NCBI GenBank assembly: GCA_902768715.1
Contig: CACXMH010000002.1
Location: 1-64,000 of the forward strand
Length of the DNA stretch: 64,000 nt
Direction of reading: 5' to 3'
DNA from: Fibrobacter succinogenes
GTDB taxonomy: Bacteria > Fibrobacterota > Fibrobacteria > Fibrobacterales > Fibrobacteraceae
Positions within the stretch are counted from its first letter, which is position 1. The number at the start of each line of letters is the position of its first letter. Both the position numbers and the translations under genes were made by a program. The notes beneath the pieces are model-generated. The model made no database searches. It was not told where the DNA came from and saw only the letters and a program-made list of their open reading frames with translations. Shown in pieces: positions 16,466 to 25,817 of this stretch.

Positions 16466-18082
16466 TTACGAGTCGCAGCGGGCGGCGGATGTGAGGGCGT
16501 AGCGGCCGCTGGCGGTTTCGCATTCGGCCCGCAGGTAGGCCAAACCCGCTGTGCTCACCTCGATAGTCTCGTTCTGGCTTGTGGCCACGAGGCTTTCGGG
16601 GCAAATTTCTTCTTTGGCGGCCCATTTACCATTTGATAGAATACGGCGCTTGTAGATGCGTATGTAGCGGAAACCGCCGCCTAAATCTTGGGTGCTCTGG
16701 GCGTGGAACTTTACGGTATCAACCTCGCGATCCCACCAGAGGGCGGGTCCGTCGGTGATGTAGCAGTTTTCGCCTGAGAAGGCTTGTTTCAGAGCTTTGG
16801 GTGTGACGGCGGAAGGGGTAGCGGGAGCCGCTAGGAGATCCCCGCTTTCGCGGGGATGACAAAGAGGGTCGCGGGGATGACAAGGGGTGGACGCGAGGGG
16901 GAGGCTTCCCCCTTTCACGACGGTGCGGACTTTTCCGAAGACGTGGTGACGGTTGTTCCCCAGGGAGAAAAGCGGCAGGCGCACGAAGGTGGTGTCGTTC
17001 ATGTCGCCGTGGGCGTCGTTTCCGCCGATGGGGAGTAGGAAATTTCCTTTGCCCAGTTCTTCGATCCACCAGGCTTTCCCCAGCTGGAATCCCTCGTCGC
17101 GGATGCCGTTCCAGAACTGGATGCCGCGAACGGGGTGCTTTGCGTCTAGGTGCAGGTCTGCGGTTTTCCAGTAGCCGCGCCGGAAGATGAATTTTTCAAG
17201 CGCTCCCATTTGCTGCAGGGGGTGGGCGGCAAAGCAGGGGGCGTCCGTCATATCGAGGATGCGCCCGATGGGGAGCGTGGGCCTGTTGTTGAGCCAGTAG
17301 CGCCCGCAGTCGCCGAGGCCCGGCAGGTAGGAGGTGGGCCCGAGGGCGGTCATGTGCACGTTTTCGCCCTTGCTGTTGCCTGCGGAGATTTCTTCGCCGG
17401 CGATGAGGAGCGGCTTTGCGGGGAGTGCGGCGATTTCGTCTTTCAGGTTTTGGAAACGCGCCGATGCCGACGGGGCTTCTTTGGTGTAGTCTTCGACGGT
17501 AAAGGCGAAATCGTAGGCGTGGTCCGTAAAGTTCACGAAGTCGAGTCCTACAGCCTCTGCCGCCTGCTGCATCACGGCGGGACTTGCGCCGTATTCCACG
17601 TGGTCTGCCGAGTAGTAGGTGTGGCAGTGCATTTCGCCGGCGGCAAATCCTTCGGGTTTGGGAAGCTCGTGCCGGAGTACCTGGATTTTTAGCGGCGAGG
17701 GTTTCAGGCCCGGAAAGTTCCAGCGCTGGAAGGTCCGTTCCTTGCCGTTGCGGCACGCAACGACCTTCGGGAAAATCTCGTAGAGGCCAGGTTCCAGCGC
17801 ACCGATTCCTACGGGGAAAAAGAGGAAGGGCTGGTCCGCTTTTAGGTCCAGGTGGTCAAAACGCCGGGTTTCGTCGGGGCTGTTTTCGCCTAGGCGCCGG
17901 ATTGTAATTTCAAGGCTCTTGATGGTGGCACAAAACCGGTGGGCGTCCCGCACCACAATCCACAGCAGGGGAGTTTTGCCCGGCACAAACTGGAACGGTG
18001 CGTCCGTGAAAATTTCGGGCCAGGGCCTGTACAGCAGGGACCAGGGCAGCCTGAACTTGAAGTGGGTCTCGGCGTAGTGCAT
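16466..18082 (-). CDS. CehA/McbA-type PHP-domain metallohydrolase
   Basis: 538 residues. The PHP core begins near 150 with GEMHCHTYYSADHVEYGA (the metal-binding HxH) and FVNFTDHAYDF, then GEEIS, CFAAHP and a late GGNDAHGD, the usual PHP metal ligands. An N-terminal domain of about 145 residues precedes it. No signal peptide is evident. The substrate is unknown; named family members hydrolyse diverse phospho- or carbamate esters. The ATG lies three bases after the stop of the preceding outer-membrane gene with GGAG overlapping it, so the genes are translationally coupled. About residues 393-425 are encoded by a REP palindrome inserted in frame, between conserved stretches. Confidence 0.8.
   Translation of the reverse strand: MHYAETHFKFRLPWSLLYRPWPEIFTDAPFQFVPGKTPLLWIVVRDAHRFCATIKSLEITIRRLGENSPDETRRFDHLDLKADQPFLFFPVGIGALEPGLYEIFPKVVACRNGKERTFQRWNFPGLKPSPLKIQVLRHELPKPEGFAAGEMHCHTYYSADHVEYGASPAVMQQAAEAVGLDFVNFTDHAYDFAFTVEDYTKEAPSASARFQNLKDEIAALPAKPLLIAGEEISAGNSKGENVHMTALGPTSYLPGLGDCGRYWLNNRPTLPIGRILDMTDAPCFAAHPLQQMGALEKFIFRRGYWKTADLHLDAKHPVRGIQFWNGIRDEGFQLGKAWWIEELGKGNFLLPIGGNDAHGDMNDTTFVRLPLFSLGNNRHHVFGKVRTVVKGGSLPLASTPCHPRDPLCHPRESGDLLAAPATPSAVTPKALKQAFSGENCYITDGPALWWDREVDTVKFHAQSTQDLGGGFRYIRIYKRRILSNGKWAAKEEICPESLVATSQNETIEVSTAGLAYLRAECETASGRYALTSAARCDS
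16831..16900. repeat. REP/dRS3-like palindrome inside a coding sequence
   Basis: ATCCCCGC/GCGGGGAT stands at 16838-16859 with a second partial copy (CGCGGGGATGACA) right after. On the coding strand it reads as CHPRDPLCHPRESGDLL, the typical translation of this palindrome family, and keeps the metallohydrolase frame open. Confidence 0.8.
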
Positions 18083-18085
18083 GGC

Positions 18086-19096
18086 CTACTCCGGCTTGGT
18101 GGCGGGATTCGCCTCCGGCTGCTTTGCCTCTGGAGTCGGCTGCTGCTTTTCGGCGTTTGAAGGTGCGGCGCCTTCCTTTGTAACGATGGTCGCGCCTTCC
18201 TTACCTGCGGTTGTGCCTTCTTGTGCGGCGGAGCTGCCGTCCTTCGCAGTGGCGGCGCTACTGCCTTTCGGTACAGCGGTACTGTCCGCCGTGGCGGTGC
18301 TGTCTTCTATAACCACGGGTTTGTTCCAGGCACCAAAGCTTATGCGGATTTGTAACTGGATTCCGCCGATATTCCATTTGGCCTTTTCTTCGGGGCCGTC
18401 GGGCACGATGTCGGCATACTGTTTCTTGGACTTGACCGAAATGGAACTGTACCCCAGGTCGCCATAAATGTACAGGCTTTTCCAGTTGAACAGCAGGTAG
18501 CCGATACTGAGCCCGAATCCGGAACCGTAAAAGGGAGTTTCTGCGGCAAGCTTGCCCCAGCTGGTATAGATTTCGGTGTGGGGGAGCGCCCAGTACCAAC
18601 GCAAGGCGATACTGAAAAGGCTTTCATTGCTCATGGTCATCAGGTTCACGGGAATGGCGAACCGGTATTCCAGAAAAAGCGGAAACCCCTGGATGGTGTA
18701 GCTGTAGTTGTGGGAGCGGTTGTTCTGATCTACAAGCACGACAGATTCGTTGTCGTAAATGAAGCCTGCGCCAACGCTTACGAAATGGTCTTGCCGCAGC
18801 TGGAACTGCAGCCCCGCATAGATCGGGAAACAGAAGTTCACCTTCTGAAAGTCCTGCTTGGCCACGTTGGCGCTGTCCCGCTTGTCTAGCGCCTGTGTCA
18901 AGAATTCGTGGTGGATGGTGTCGATGGCGTCTTGAAAGTATTCCCGCTGGTCAAAGCCAAGAAAGGAAATTCCCGGTTGCAAAAACAGGGCGATTCTGGA
19001 ATTGTCGTGGATGTCCGTGCTGTTTTCGGTTTCCGCAAGGGATACCACCGTAAGCACGAATGCAAGACACAGAATCTTTTTTGCCAGGGAAACCAT
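18086..19096 (-). CDS. Outer-membrane beta-barrel-like protein with low-complexity C-terminal tail
   Basis: 336 residues. The signal peptide (KKILCLAFVLTVVSLA) is followed by a region rich in alternating aromatic strands (VSVGAGFIYDNE, GFPLFLEYRFAIP, ALRWYWALPH, GFGLSIGYLLF), typical of a small porin-like barrel. The last 75 residues are Ala/Thr/Pro/Glu-rich, ending in TPEAKQPEANPATKPE, and are likely an extended linker. It lies four bases after bamD and three bases before the metallohydrolase, in one leftward operon. No family was recognised; its position next to bamD suggests an envelope function. Confidence 0.7.
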   Translation of the reverse strand: MVSLAKKILCLAFVLTVVSLAETENSTDIHDNSRIALFLQPGISFLGFDQREYFQDAIDTIHHEFLTQALDKRDSANVAKQDFQKVNFCFPIYAGLQFQLRQDHFVSVGAGFIYDNESVVLVDQNNRSHNYSYTIQGFPLFLEYRFAIPVNLMTMSNESLFSIALRWYWALPHTEIYTSWGKLAAETPFYGSGFGLSIGYLLFNWKSLYIYGDLGYSSISVKSKKQYADIVPDGPEEKAKWNIGGIQLQIRISFGAWNKPVVIEDSTATADSTAVPKGSSAATAKDGSSAAQEGTTAGKEGATIVTKEGAAPSNAEKQQPTPEAKQPEANPATKPE

Positions 19097-19100
19097 AAGG

Positions 19101-19949
19101 CTAGTTTGTCATTTCCTTGTCTTCTTTGTCTTCTTTCTTTTTCTTGGAATCTTTTTTCATGCGCTTTTCGAAATCTTTTTCGGCGCTGGCTATATTCTTT
19201 TCGTTTTTCTTGACAATCTTTTCGATGTCGTCGTCGCCCGCGAATTCGCCCTGCATCATGGTGAGGTAGCTGCGGGCGGGTTCGAACTGGTCCAGCTCTA
19301 TGTAAGAATCTACGATTATCTTGAAGGCGTCTTTTCGACGCTTGCTTACCGTGTATTTTTCCAGGAATTCCTTGAGGTAGATGACGGCGGCCTGGTACTT
19401 GTCCATGCGGTAATAGAGCCGAGCGGTCTGGAATTCCTTTTCGGCCAGGCGCTCGGTTAGAAGGTTCTGGTAGTACTTGACAGAATCTCGCAGGGGGGAG
19501 TCGGGGTAGTTGAAAAGGTATCGCTCAAAATCTTTCATGGCGGTGGTGGTGTTGGTTTCGTCGCGGGCCACCTTGAACTCTATGTTGAAAGAGGATATAG
19601 CCTTGCGGAATTCGGCATCCTCGACATAGGAGGATCCTGGAAAATTCGCCACGAATGAGCCGTACTCGCCACGGGCTTCTATCCATTCTTCTAGGTTGAA
19701 GTAGCTTTGGGCTAGTAGGAAACTGCTTTTTTCCATAACGCCCGTGCCTGAGCATAGGCTGATTATTTCTTCTAGCTTGTCCTGAGCCCTGCCGTATTTC
19801 TGTTTATTGAAAAGTTCTTCAGCTGCTGTGAGCTTGTTCCTGCAGAATTCGGTATGGCTTATTGTGCCGCGGTCCGAGGAACAGCCGCTAAGGAAAGCAG
19901 TCAGGGCAAAAAGACAGAGTATTGGGGCTGACTTTGAGAAAAGGGTCAT
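19101..19949 (-). CDS. bamD: BamD-like outer-membrane assembly lipoprotein
   Basis: 282 residues. A lipoprotein signal ends at Cys23 (FLSGC). Tetratricopeptide-like helices follow (AEELFNKQKYGRAQDKLEEI, FLLAQSYFNLEEWIEARGEY, FVANFPGSSYVEDAEFRKA), the pattern of BamD/ComL, including the FP.S.YV.DA repeats. The last 40 residues are strongly charged (Lys/Glu/Asp). BamD is the essential lipoprotein partner of BamA in folding outer-membrane barrels. It heads the leftward operon and is divergent from the LptF/LptG operon with a 64 bp shared promoter region. Confidence 0.85.
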   Translation of the reverse strand: MTLFSKSAPILCLFALTAFLSGCSSDRGTISHTEFCRNKLTAAEELFNKQKYGRAQDKLEEIISLCSGTGVMEKSSFLLAQSYFNLEEWIEARGEYGSFVANFPGSSYVEDAEFRKAISSFNIEFKVARDETNTTTAMKDFERYLFNYPDSPLRDSVKYYQNLLTERLAEKEFQTARLYYRMDKYQAAVIYLKEFLEKYTVSKRRKDAFKIIVDSYIELDQFEPARSYLTMMQGEFAGDDDIEKIVKKNEKNIASAEKDFEKRMKKDSKKKKEDKEDKEMTN

Positions 19950-20013
19950 TTTTTTTCTTTGGTTAATTCTAATTTTCAGCTATCAAATTAGAAAAAAGAA
20001 ATACACCGGAAAA

Positions 20014-21414
20014 ATGATTTTAGTCCGATATGTCTTGAAAGAGCAGATAGGCCCCTTTTTGGCGGCTCTTTTTGGCATCACGTTTTTGTTTGTGGTGGAC
20101 TTTCTGGTAAAGATTCTGGACAATGTGCTTTCCAAGGGACTCCCGGCGGCGACGGTTCTTGAAATTTTCGTGCTGAACCTGGCTTGGATGCTTTCTCTGT
20201 CTATCCCTATGGCGGTGCTGGTGGCCTGCCTTATGTCTTTTGGCAGGCTTTCAGGAGACCAGGAGATTACGGCGGTAAAGGCGGCTGGAATGTCGCCCCT
20301 TTCGCTGATGCGCCCGGTGATGCTTGTGGCCATGCTCATATCGGTACTCATGGTGCTGTTCAACAACTGGGTGCTGCCCGAGGCGAACCACCGCTCCGTA
20401 GAGCTGATGAACGCCGTTTCCAGAAAGAAGCCCCACGTGTTTATCGACGAGGGCCGTCTGATTACCCAGTTCCCCGACGTGCAACTGTGGGTGAGTCGCA
20501 TTGACCAGGTGTCTGGAACGCTGTACGGGATTCAGGTGTACGAAATGGAACGCAGGGGGTCGCCCCGCATTATCTATGCGGATAGCGCTTCTTTGGACTA
20601 CGTAGATAATGGTGCGACTCTCATGTTCAAGCTCCGGAGCGGCGAGACCCACATGGTGGACCCGGACAATCCCGAAAACTATTTCCGCATAAGGTTCTAT
20701 TCCCAGGACCTTGCTATGGAAAACGTAGATGACCGTCTGGAACGCCGTAGCCGCAGCTACCGTAGCGACCGCGAGATGCCTGTGGAAATGATGATGGAGG
20801 TGGTGGAAGAGGCCAAGCACAATTACGATTCTTTGGCGGAATACGCCCAGAGTACACGCCTGTCGTCACTTCTGGTCACCTGCCGCCTGCTGGAAGGCGA
20901 CAGTATTGTTCCCGATAGCGCCCGCGGTATAGTGAACGACGATTCCAGACAGCTTTCCAGGGTGATTCCCAGAGTTCGCGCCCAGGAGCAGGGCGTGTTG
21001 CGTACTACGGAACGCCTGCGTGGGCGCATGGAGGTGGAAGAAAAGCGCCAGGCCCAGTATCTGGTAGAAATCCACAAGAAGTTCAGCACCTCCTTTGCCT
21101 GTTTCATCTTTGTGCTTATCGGGGCTCCCCTCGGGATCATGGCCCGCAAGGGCGGTATCGGCACGGGCATTCTTTACAGTCTTGCCTTCTTTGTCATCTA
21201 CTGGATTTGCCTGATTGGCGGCGAGAACCTGGCGGACCGCCTGATTATTTCGCCTGAGCTTGCCATGTGGGCTTCTAACATCATTATCGGCGCATTCGGT
21301 ATTTTCATCACGGTGGCCATGGTCCGCGACCGATTCTCCGGAGATTCCAAGTTCTTCAGGGCGGTTCGTGCCGTGGGTGGGTTCTTCAAGAAGTTCACGA
21401 AGAGGTTCGGATGA
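20014..21414 (+). CDS. LptF/LptG-family permease (first)
   Basis: 466 residues. It starts MILVRYVLKEQIGPFLAALFGITFLFVVDFLVKI, the usual first helix of YjgP/YjgQ proteins, then further helices, a large periplasmic beta-jellyroll domain (about 130-350) and three C-terminal helices with FASFIFVLIGAPLGIMARKGG. In the LPS exporter this protein forms a transmembrane partner of LptB2. A charged insertion around 240-340 is long for the family. ATG 20014 was chosen over the longer frame because the extra 69 residues overlap the divergent bamD gene. It overlaps the next permease by four bases (ATGA). Confidence 0.88.
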   Translation: MILVRYVLKEQIGPFLAALFGITFLFVVDFLVKILDNVLSKGLPAATVLEIFVLNLAWMLSLSIPMAVLVACLMSFGRLSGDQEITAVKAAGMSPLSLMRPVMLVAMLISVLMVLFNNWVLPEANHRSVELMNAVSRKKPHVFIDEGRLITQFPDVQLWVSRIDQVSGTLYGIQVYEMERRGSPRIIYADSASLDYVDNGATLMFKLRSGETHMVDPDNPENYFRIRFYSQDLAMENVDDRLERRSRSYRSDREMPVEMMMEVVEEAKHNYDSLAEYAQSTRLSSLLVTCRLLEGDSIVPDSARGIVNDDSRQLSRVIPRVRAQEQGVLRTTERLRGRMEVEEKRQAQYLVEIHKKFSTSFACFIFVLIGAPLGIMARKGGIGTGILYSLAFFVIYWICLIGGENLADRLIISPELAMWASNIIIGAFGIFITVAMVRDRFSGDSKFFRAVRAVGGFFKKFTKRFG

Positions 21415-22502
21415 AGTTTTCCCGCTATCTCATCCGCAATTTCTTGAAGATGTTCCTCATCGTGGTGGTGGGCGCCATCTTCATGTTCGTGGTGATTGAC
21501 TTTGTGGGCAACATCAAGACCTGGCTTGCCCGCGATGTGCAGTCGGTATATGATTACTACATCAGCTACCTGCCCTACATTCTTTACCTGATTACTCCGG
21601 TGGCCCTTTTTATTGCGGTGCTTGCCTCCGTGGGCAACATGACCCGCCACTTGGAGATGAGTGCCATGCAGAGCTCGGGGCAGAACCCCTTCCGCACGCT
21701 GATGCCCATATTTGTTTTTGGCATATTGGTCTCTCTGGGGGCTTACGAGATGAGCGAGCTTTGGTTGCCCGACGCGAACCACAAGCGCCTGGAAATCATG
21801 GAGACCAACGCCCAGAAAAAGAAGAACCCGCGAATCAAGGAAAAGAGCAACTTTACCTTTATCGATAGCGAAAGGGCCAGCTGGTTCTTTAGGCATTATT
21901 CCGGCGACAGGAAACTGGGCCGCGATGTGGTGCTGCTCTTGCGTGAGCAAGGACACCTGGTGGAACGTTTTGACGCCAAGAGCGTGACCTGGGTCGAAGA
22001 AGAAAACGCTAGCTACTGGCTTTTTGAAAGGGGATACCAGAGAATTTTTGATAAAGACGGTTCCGTGACGGTGCATCCCTTTGCCAAGGAAAAACTGGTG
22101 AACAAGGTCGGCACTCGTCCCGAAGACCTGATCAACGAGCGGCAGGTTCCCGACGAGATGGACTCAAAGATGGTCCTCAAGCGTATCGAGGTGCTGAAAC
22201 GCTCCGGCGAAGATACCCGCGCTATGGAGACTGCCCTGTACTTCAAACGGTCCGCCCACTGGATGAACCTGATTGTGCTTTTGATTGGTGCTGCCCTCTG
22301 CCACCGTTATACCCGCTCCGGAGGGCTTTCCCAGAAATTCGGCATTGGCCTGCTGCTTGTTTTTAGCTATTATATCCTAGAACGGATTGGGCTGAAAATG
22401 GGCGAGAACGGAGCCCTTTCCCCCTTCATGGGTGCCTGGATAAGCCACCTGGTGTTCGGGGCTTTGGCTTCTACCATGTTGTACCGCTCGTTTAGGCTGT
22501 AG
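21411..22502 (+). CDS. LptF/LptG-family permease (second)
   Basis: 363 residues. The N-terminus MKFSRYLIRNFLKMFLIVVVGAIFMFVVIDFV and the YLPYILYLITPVALFIAVLASVGNMTRH helix are classical for YjgP/YjgQ. A periplasmic domain (about 100-265) and three terminal helices follow, with RSAHWMNLIVLLIGAALCH. It pairs with the upstream gene as LptF plus LptG of the lipopolysaccharide exporter, to which the LptB2 ATPase would be supplied from elsewhere. Start and stop overlap tightly with neighbours, indicating an operon with the GGDEF gene. Confidence 0.88.
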   Translation: MKFSRYLIRNFLKMFLIVVVGAIFMFVVIDFVGNIKTWLARDVQSVYDYYISYLPYILYLITPVALFIAVLASVGNMTRHLEMSAMQSSGQNPFRTLMPIFVFGILVSLGAYEMSELWLPDANHKRLEIMETNAQKKKNPRIKEKSNFTFIDSERASWFFRHYSGDRKLGRDVVLLLREQGHLVERFDAKSVTWVEEENASYWLFERGYQRIFDKDGSVTVHPFAKEKLVNKVGTRPEDLINERQVPDEMDSKMVLKRIEVLKRSGEDTRAMETALYFKRSAHWMNLIVLLIGAALCHRYTRSGGLSQKFGIGLLLVFSYYILERIGLKMGENGALSPFMGAWISHLVFGALASTMLYRSFRL

Positions 22503-22512
22503 AGGTTTTTGG

Positions 22513-24330
22513 ATGTTGATGGCGAATGTTTTGTTTATGGTGGCGGGCCTTTTTTTAGGCGTCGCGTTCCAGGGAGGGATGTTCCTGTTCCTTATCCCTG
22601 TGGCAGGCATTGCCGTAGCCCTCGGTTATATTAACCTGCCCCGTATTCCTGGCAGCAAGACGGCAAGCCTTCCGGTGGTGACCCGAGCTATGCGGGCCAC
22701 GGGCCTTGCTCCTGCGGTTGCTCCCGAACTCCGGAACGCCATCAAGGACGAATCTTCGGAATTCAACGAACCTAATTCTACCCTGAAGGTGAACCAGGTG
22801 TGGGCCCGCGCAAACGCCGACGTGAACAAGTCCATGACGGATTTGCTTCACGGACTTAAAAGGGTCATTCCCAATGTCCATTCTTTGGTCATTTTCTCCT
22901 CGCTGAACACCAACAAGGAATGGGGAATTCGGGTCTATAGTGCAGACCCCAGCGTCCAGATTGCTTCCGATGTAAAGGTGACCGAAACTTCGGGGCTTAT
23001 CGGCCAGCTTTTCAACATGGACGTGGAACGCCTGTTGGAAGGCGACCTTTCTGGCGGCAAGGCGCTGCTCTACTATATCGACAATCCCATGATCAAGTCC
23101 CTTGCCGCAGTCCCCATTCTGGATCAGGGCAAAAACCGTATTGGCGCACTGGTAATAGACTCGTTGTACCCCAACGCTTTCAACCAATCGACGGTCCAGG
23201 CCCTTACCCACATCGCAAGCACCCTGTATGCCCTCTACTACAAGTGCTTTGTCTCGGCAAAGAACTTTATCGGCCAGCACCAGTTCAGCATTCTGTACAG
23301 CTACCAGCATAAGTTTTTCCAGACCATGTCCGTCAAGGACATTTACAACCAGATTTTCGACTACGTCAAGCAGAACATTCCTTACGACCGCATGATGCTT
23401 TTGGCCCTCAACAAGCAGGACCAGGTAGATACCCACAAGGAGCGTGAAGGCCGTGTGGTCTGCGCCGATGGTATTGACAGCGAGCAGTTCCAGAATAAAA
23501 AGTTCACCCTTTCGGACAAGGGCCTTGCAATCCTTGCGATTTTCCAGAACCGCCCTGTGGAGCGATTCTTCAGTTCTAGCTCCAGCCAGTACATTCCCCG
23601 CATAGACAACCGCGAAAACAAGAACCTGGATTTCCGTCAGCTGTTCGTGATGCCTATATCTACGGACAACAACGCAAGCCAGGCGGAGCTGGCCATCTGC
23701 CTCGAGAGCCGAACCTCTGGCCGCTATACCGAACACGAGGTACAGCTATTGAAGGCCTTTGCCGGAGTGGCGGGTTTTGCCTATGCCAGGGCAAGCCAGT
23801 TCGAGACCAAGAAAGACGAGGCTACCCGTGACGGCATGACAGGCCTTTTGAACAAACGGACCCTGCCCGACGCCCTGCGCACCGAAAAGATTCGTGCCGA
23901 CAGACGCCAGTACAATATCGGCGTGCTGATGATGGACATCGACCATTTCAAGAGCGTGAACGATACCTACGGTCACGGCGTTGGCGACATGGTGATTATC
24001 GGGATTGCAAAGACCCTGCTCAAGGAAGTCCGCAAGGATATCGACGTGGTGGCCCGCTACGGCGGCGAAGAACTTGTGGTGGGCCTTGTAGATACGACGC
24101 CCGAAGGCATGATGGAAACGGCGGAGCGCATCCGCAAGGCCGTACTGGATTTGGAATTCGAAGTGCACCAGGCCACGCCTCTCCGGGTGAGCATCAGTAT
24201 TGGTGCGTTCCTCGTGACTCCGGAATTCAAGGACAACATGATGAAGGCCGTGAACTTTGCGGACCAGGCCCTGTACAAGGCCAAGGAAGGCGGCCGTAAC
24301 CAGGTTATCCAATATACAGAAACGGCCTAG
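22513..24330 (+). CDS. Membrane GAF/GGDEF diguanylate cyclase
   Basis: 605 residues. Two N-terminal membrane helices (about 3-22 and 24-38) precede a region with two GAF-like segments (about 100-245 and 260-420), then a GGDEF domain (about 435-600) with MDIDHFKSVNDTYGHGVGD and the active-site variant GGEEL at 517-521, which is normally active. The inhibitory site would read KDID instead of RxxD, so product inhibition may be weak or lost. It is the third gene of the lptFG operon. No phosphodiesterase domain is present. Confidence 0.87.
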   Translation: MLMANVLFMVAGLFLGVAFQGGMFLFLIPVAGIAVALGYINLPRIPGSKTASLPVVTRAMRATGLAPAVAPELRNAIKDESSEFNEPNSTLKVNQVWARANADVNKSMTDLLHGLKRVIPNVHSLVIFSSLNTNKEWGIRVYSADPSVQIASDVKVTETSGLIGQLFNMDVERLLEGDLSGGKALLYYIDNPMIKSLAAVPILDQGKNRIGALVIDSLYPNAFNQSTVQALTHIASTLYALYYKCFVSAKNFIGQHQFSILYSYQHKFFQTMSVKDIYNQIFDYVKQNIPYDRMMLLALNKQDQVDTHKEREGRVVCADGIDSEQFQNKKFTLSDKGLAILAIFQNRPVERFFSSSSSQYIPRIDNRENKNLDFRQLFVMPISTDNNASQAELAICLESRTSGRYTEHEVQLLKAFAGVAGFAYARASQFETKKDEATRDGMTGLLNKRTLPDALRTEKIRADRRQYNIGVLMMDIDHFKSVNDTYGHGVGDMVIIGIAKTLLKEVRKDIDVVARYGGEELVVGLVDTTPEGMMETAERIRKAVLDLEFEVHQATPLRVSISIGAFLVTPEFKDNMMKAVNFADQALYKAKEGGRNQVIQYTETA

Positions 24331-24353
24331 ACCGTTTGATTAGGGGGGCGATT

Positions 24354-25817
24354 TTGTTCACTGTTTTGGATTGGGCGGTACTTGCCGCTTACCTTTTAGT
24401 TTCCCTGTTTATTGGCCTTTGGGTCTCCCGCGGCAACAAGAACCTCAAGGAATACATGTTCGGTGGCGGATCCATGCCCTGGATTGCCGTAGGCATAAGC
24501 CTTATCGCCACCTCCGTCAGTGCCACCACCTTCTTGGGCGCTCCTGCCGATGTCTATGGCGACAACATGACCTTCCTCATGTTCCAGATAGGAGCGCTCC
24601 TCAGCATCGTGGTGGTGGGCTTCGTGTTTATCCCAAGGTTCCGTACATCCGGAATCAACAGTGCCTATGAGCTTTTCGAAGTCCGTTTCGGCTCTAAGGC
24701 GGTGCGCCGTCTGGCGGCGGTTTTCTATTGCATGCATCTGCTGCTCCGCACGGGAATCTTGTTGTACGCCCCTTCGCTGGTGCTGGCCCAGATTTTGCAC
24801 ATCGACCTGAAACTTGCCATTGTGGTGTCTGCGGCGGTGGCCATTTTCTACACCTGGTTTGGCGGCATCAAGGCGGTTATCTGGACCGACGTGATGCAGT
24901 TCTGCGTGTTCTTTGGCGGAGGCGTTTTGGTGCTGGTTTTAATCGCCAATGCAGTGGGCGGTTTCGGCGAGATGGCGGCCCTTGCAAGTGAGGCGGGCAA
25001 GACCAAGTGGTGGGATGCCAGTTTCGATATTTCTAACGCCCGGACCTTGGTGTCGGCGGGCTTTGCCTACGCCATTTTGGAAATCGCCATTCGCGGTTGC
25101 GACCAGCAGTTCGTGCAGCGCTACCTGAGCTGCAAGGACGTAAAGGCGGCCAACCGCTCCAGCGTGCTCTCCATGGTGCTGGGTTGTGCCGTTTCCATAT
25201 TGTTCTACTGGGTGGGTGCCGCCCTGTTTGTTTATTACAAGATTTCCAAGGTGGCCTCCTTGCCCGATGGCCTTGGCCAGAACGACGTGTTCCCCTACTT
25301 TATCGTGAACGGGCTTCCGGTGGGGGTGACCGGCCTCATTGTGGCGGCCATCTGTGCGGCTGCCATGAGCAGCCTTTCGGGAGCTATCAATTCCCTCAGT
25401 AACACCTCGGAGCACGACTTTTTGGGCTGGGGCGAATCCGAAGGGATTGGCGGCCTCAAGCGGGCGAAAATCTGGACGGTGGTCTGGGGCGTGCTGGGCG
25501 TGTTCTTTGCGCTGTTTGCCGCCACCCAGCAGGGCAGCCTCCTCAAGAACGCCATCTTCTTTACGGGACTCTTTACCGGTCCTCTTCTCGGTATGTTCCT
25601 GCTGGCCTTCTTTGTGAAGGGGCTGCGCAGTTGGCAGGTAATTGCGGCCGTACTTTGCGGCATGGCAAGCCTGGTGCTTATCCAGGGGATTCCCGCCTTT
25701 GGCGTACCTGCGGTACTGGGCGGTATATTCAGCTGGCCCTGGATGCCCTTTATCAGCATGACCACCACCATCCTGGTGGCGCTGGTGCTTAAAGTTTTTT
25801 CTTCGCGGCCTTCTTGA
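24354..25817 (+). CDS. Sodium:solute symporter (SSS family)
   Basis: About 488 residues with 12-13 hydrophobic helices. Family features are DWAVLAAYLLVSLFIGLWVSR, the YMFGGGSMPWIAVGISLIATSVSATTFLGAPA motif of helix 2, and SSLSGAINSLSNTSEHDF. The substrate is unknown. No ATG is available at the N-terminus. A TTG at 24336 opens the frame, but AGGGGGG at 24342-24348 sits five bases before TTG 24354, which fits a ribosome-binding site better. The 3' end overlaps the convergent lipoprotein gene by 29 bp. Last gene of the lptFG operon. Confidence 0.85.
   Translation: MFTVLDWAVLAAYLLVSLFIGLWVSRGNKNLKEYMFGGGSMPWIAVGISLIATSVSATTFLGAPADVYGDNMTFLMFQIGALLSIVVVGFVFIPRFRTSGINSAYELFEVRFGSKAVRRLAAVFYCMHLLLRTGILLYAPSLVLAQILHIDLKLAIVVSAAVAIFYTWFGGIKAVIWTDVMQFCVFFGGGVLVLVLIANAVGGFGEMAALASEAGKTKWWDASFDISNARTLVSAGFAYAILEIAIRGCDQQFVQRYLSCKDVKAANRSSVLSMVLGCAVSILFYWVGAALFVYYKISKVASLPDGLGQNDVFPYFIVNGLPVGVTGLIVAAICAAAMSSLSGAINSLSNTSEHDFLGWGESEGIGGLKRAKIWTVVWGVLGVFFALFAATQQGSLLKNAIFFTGLFTGPLLGMFLLAFFVKGLRSWQVIAAVLCGMASLVLIQGIPAFGVPAVLGGIFSWPWMPFISMTTTILVALVLKVFSSRPS

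Noticed and set aside
22555-23736. 393-codon antisense frame over the GAF/GGDEF gene
   Set aside because: Shadow frame; no start signal, no motifs, and the plus-strand protein is clear.
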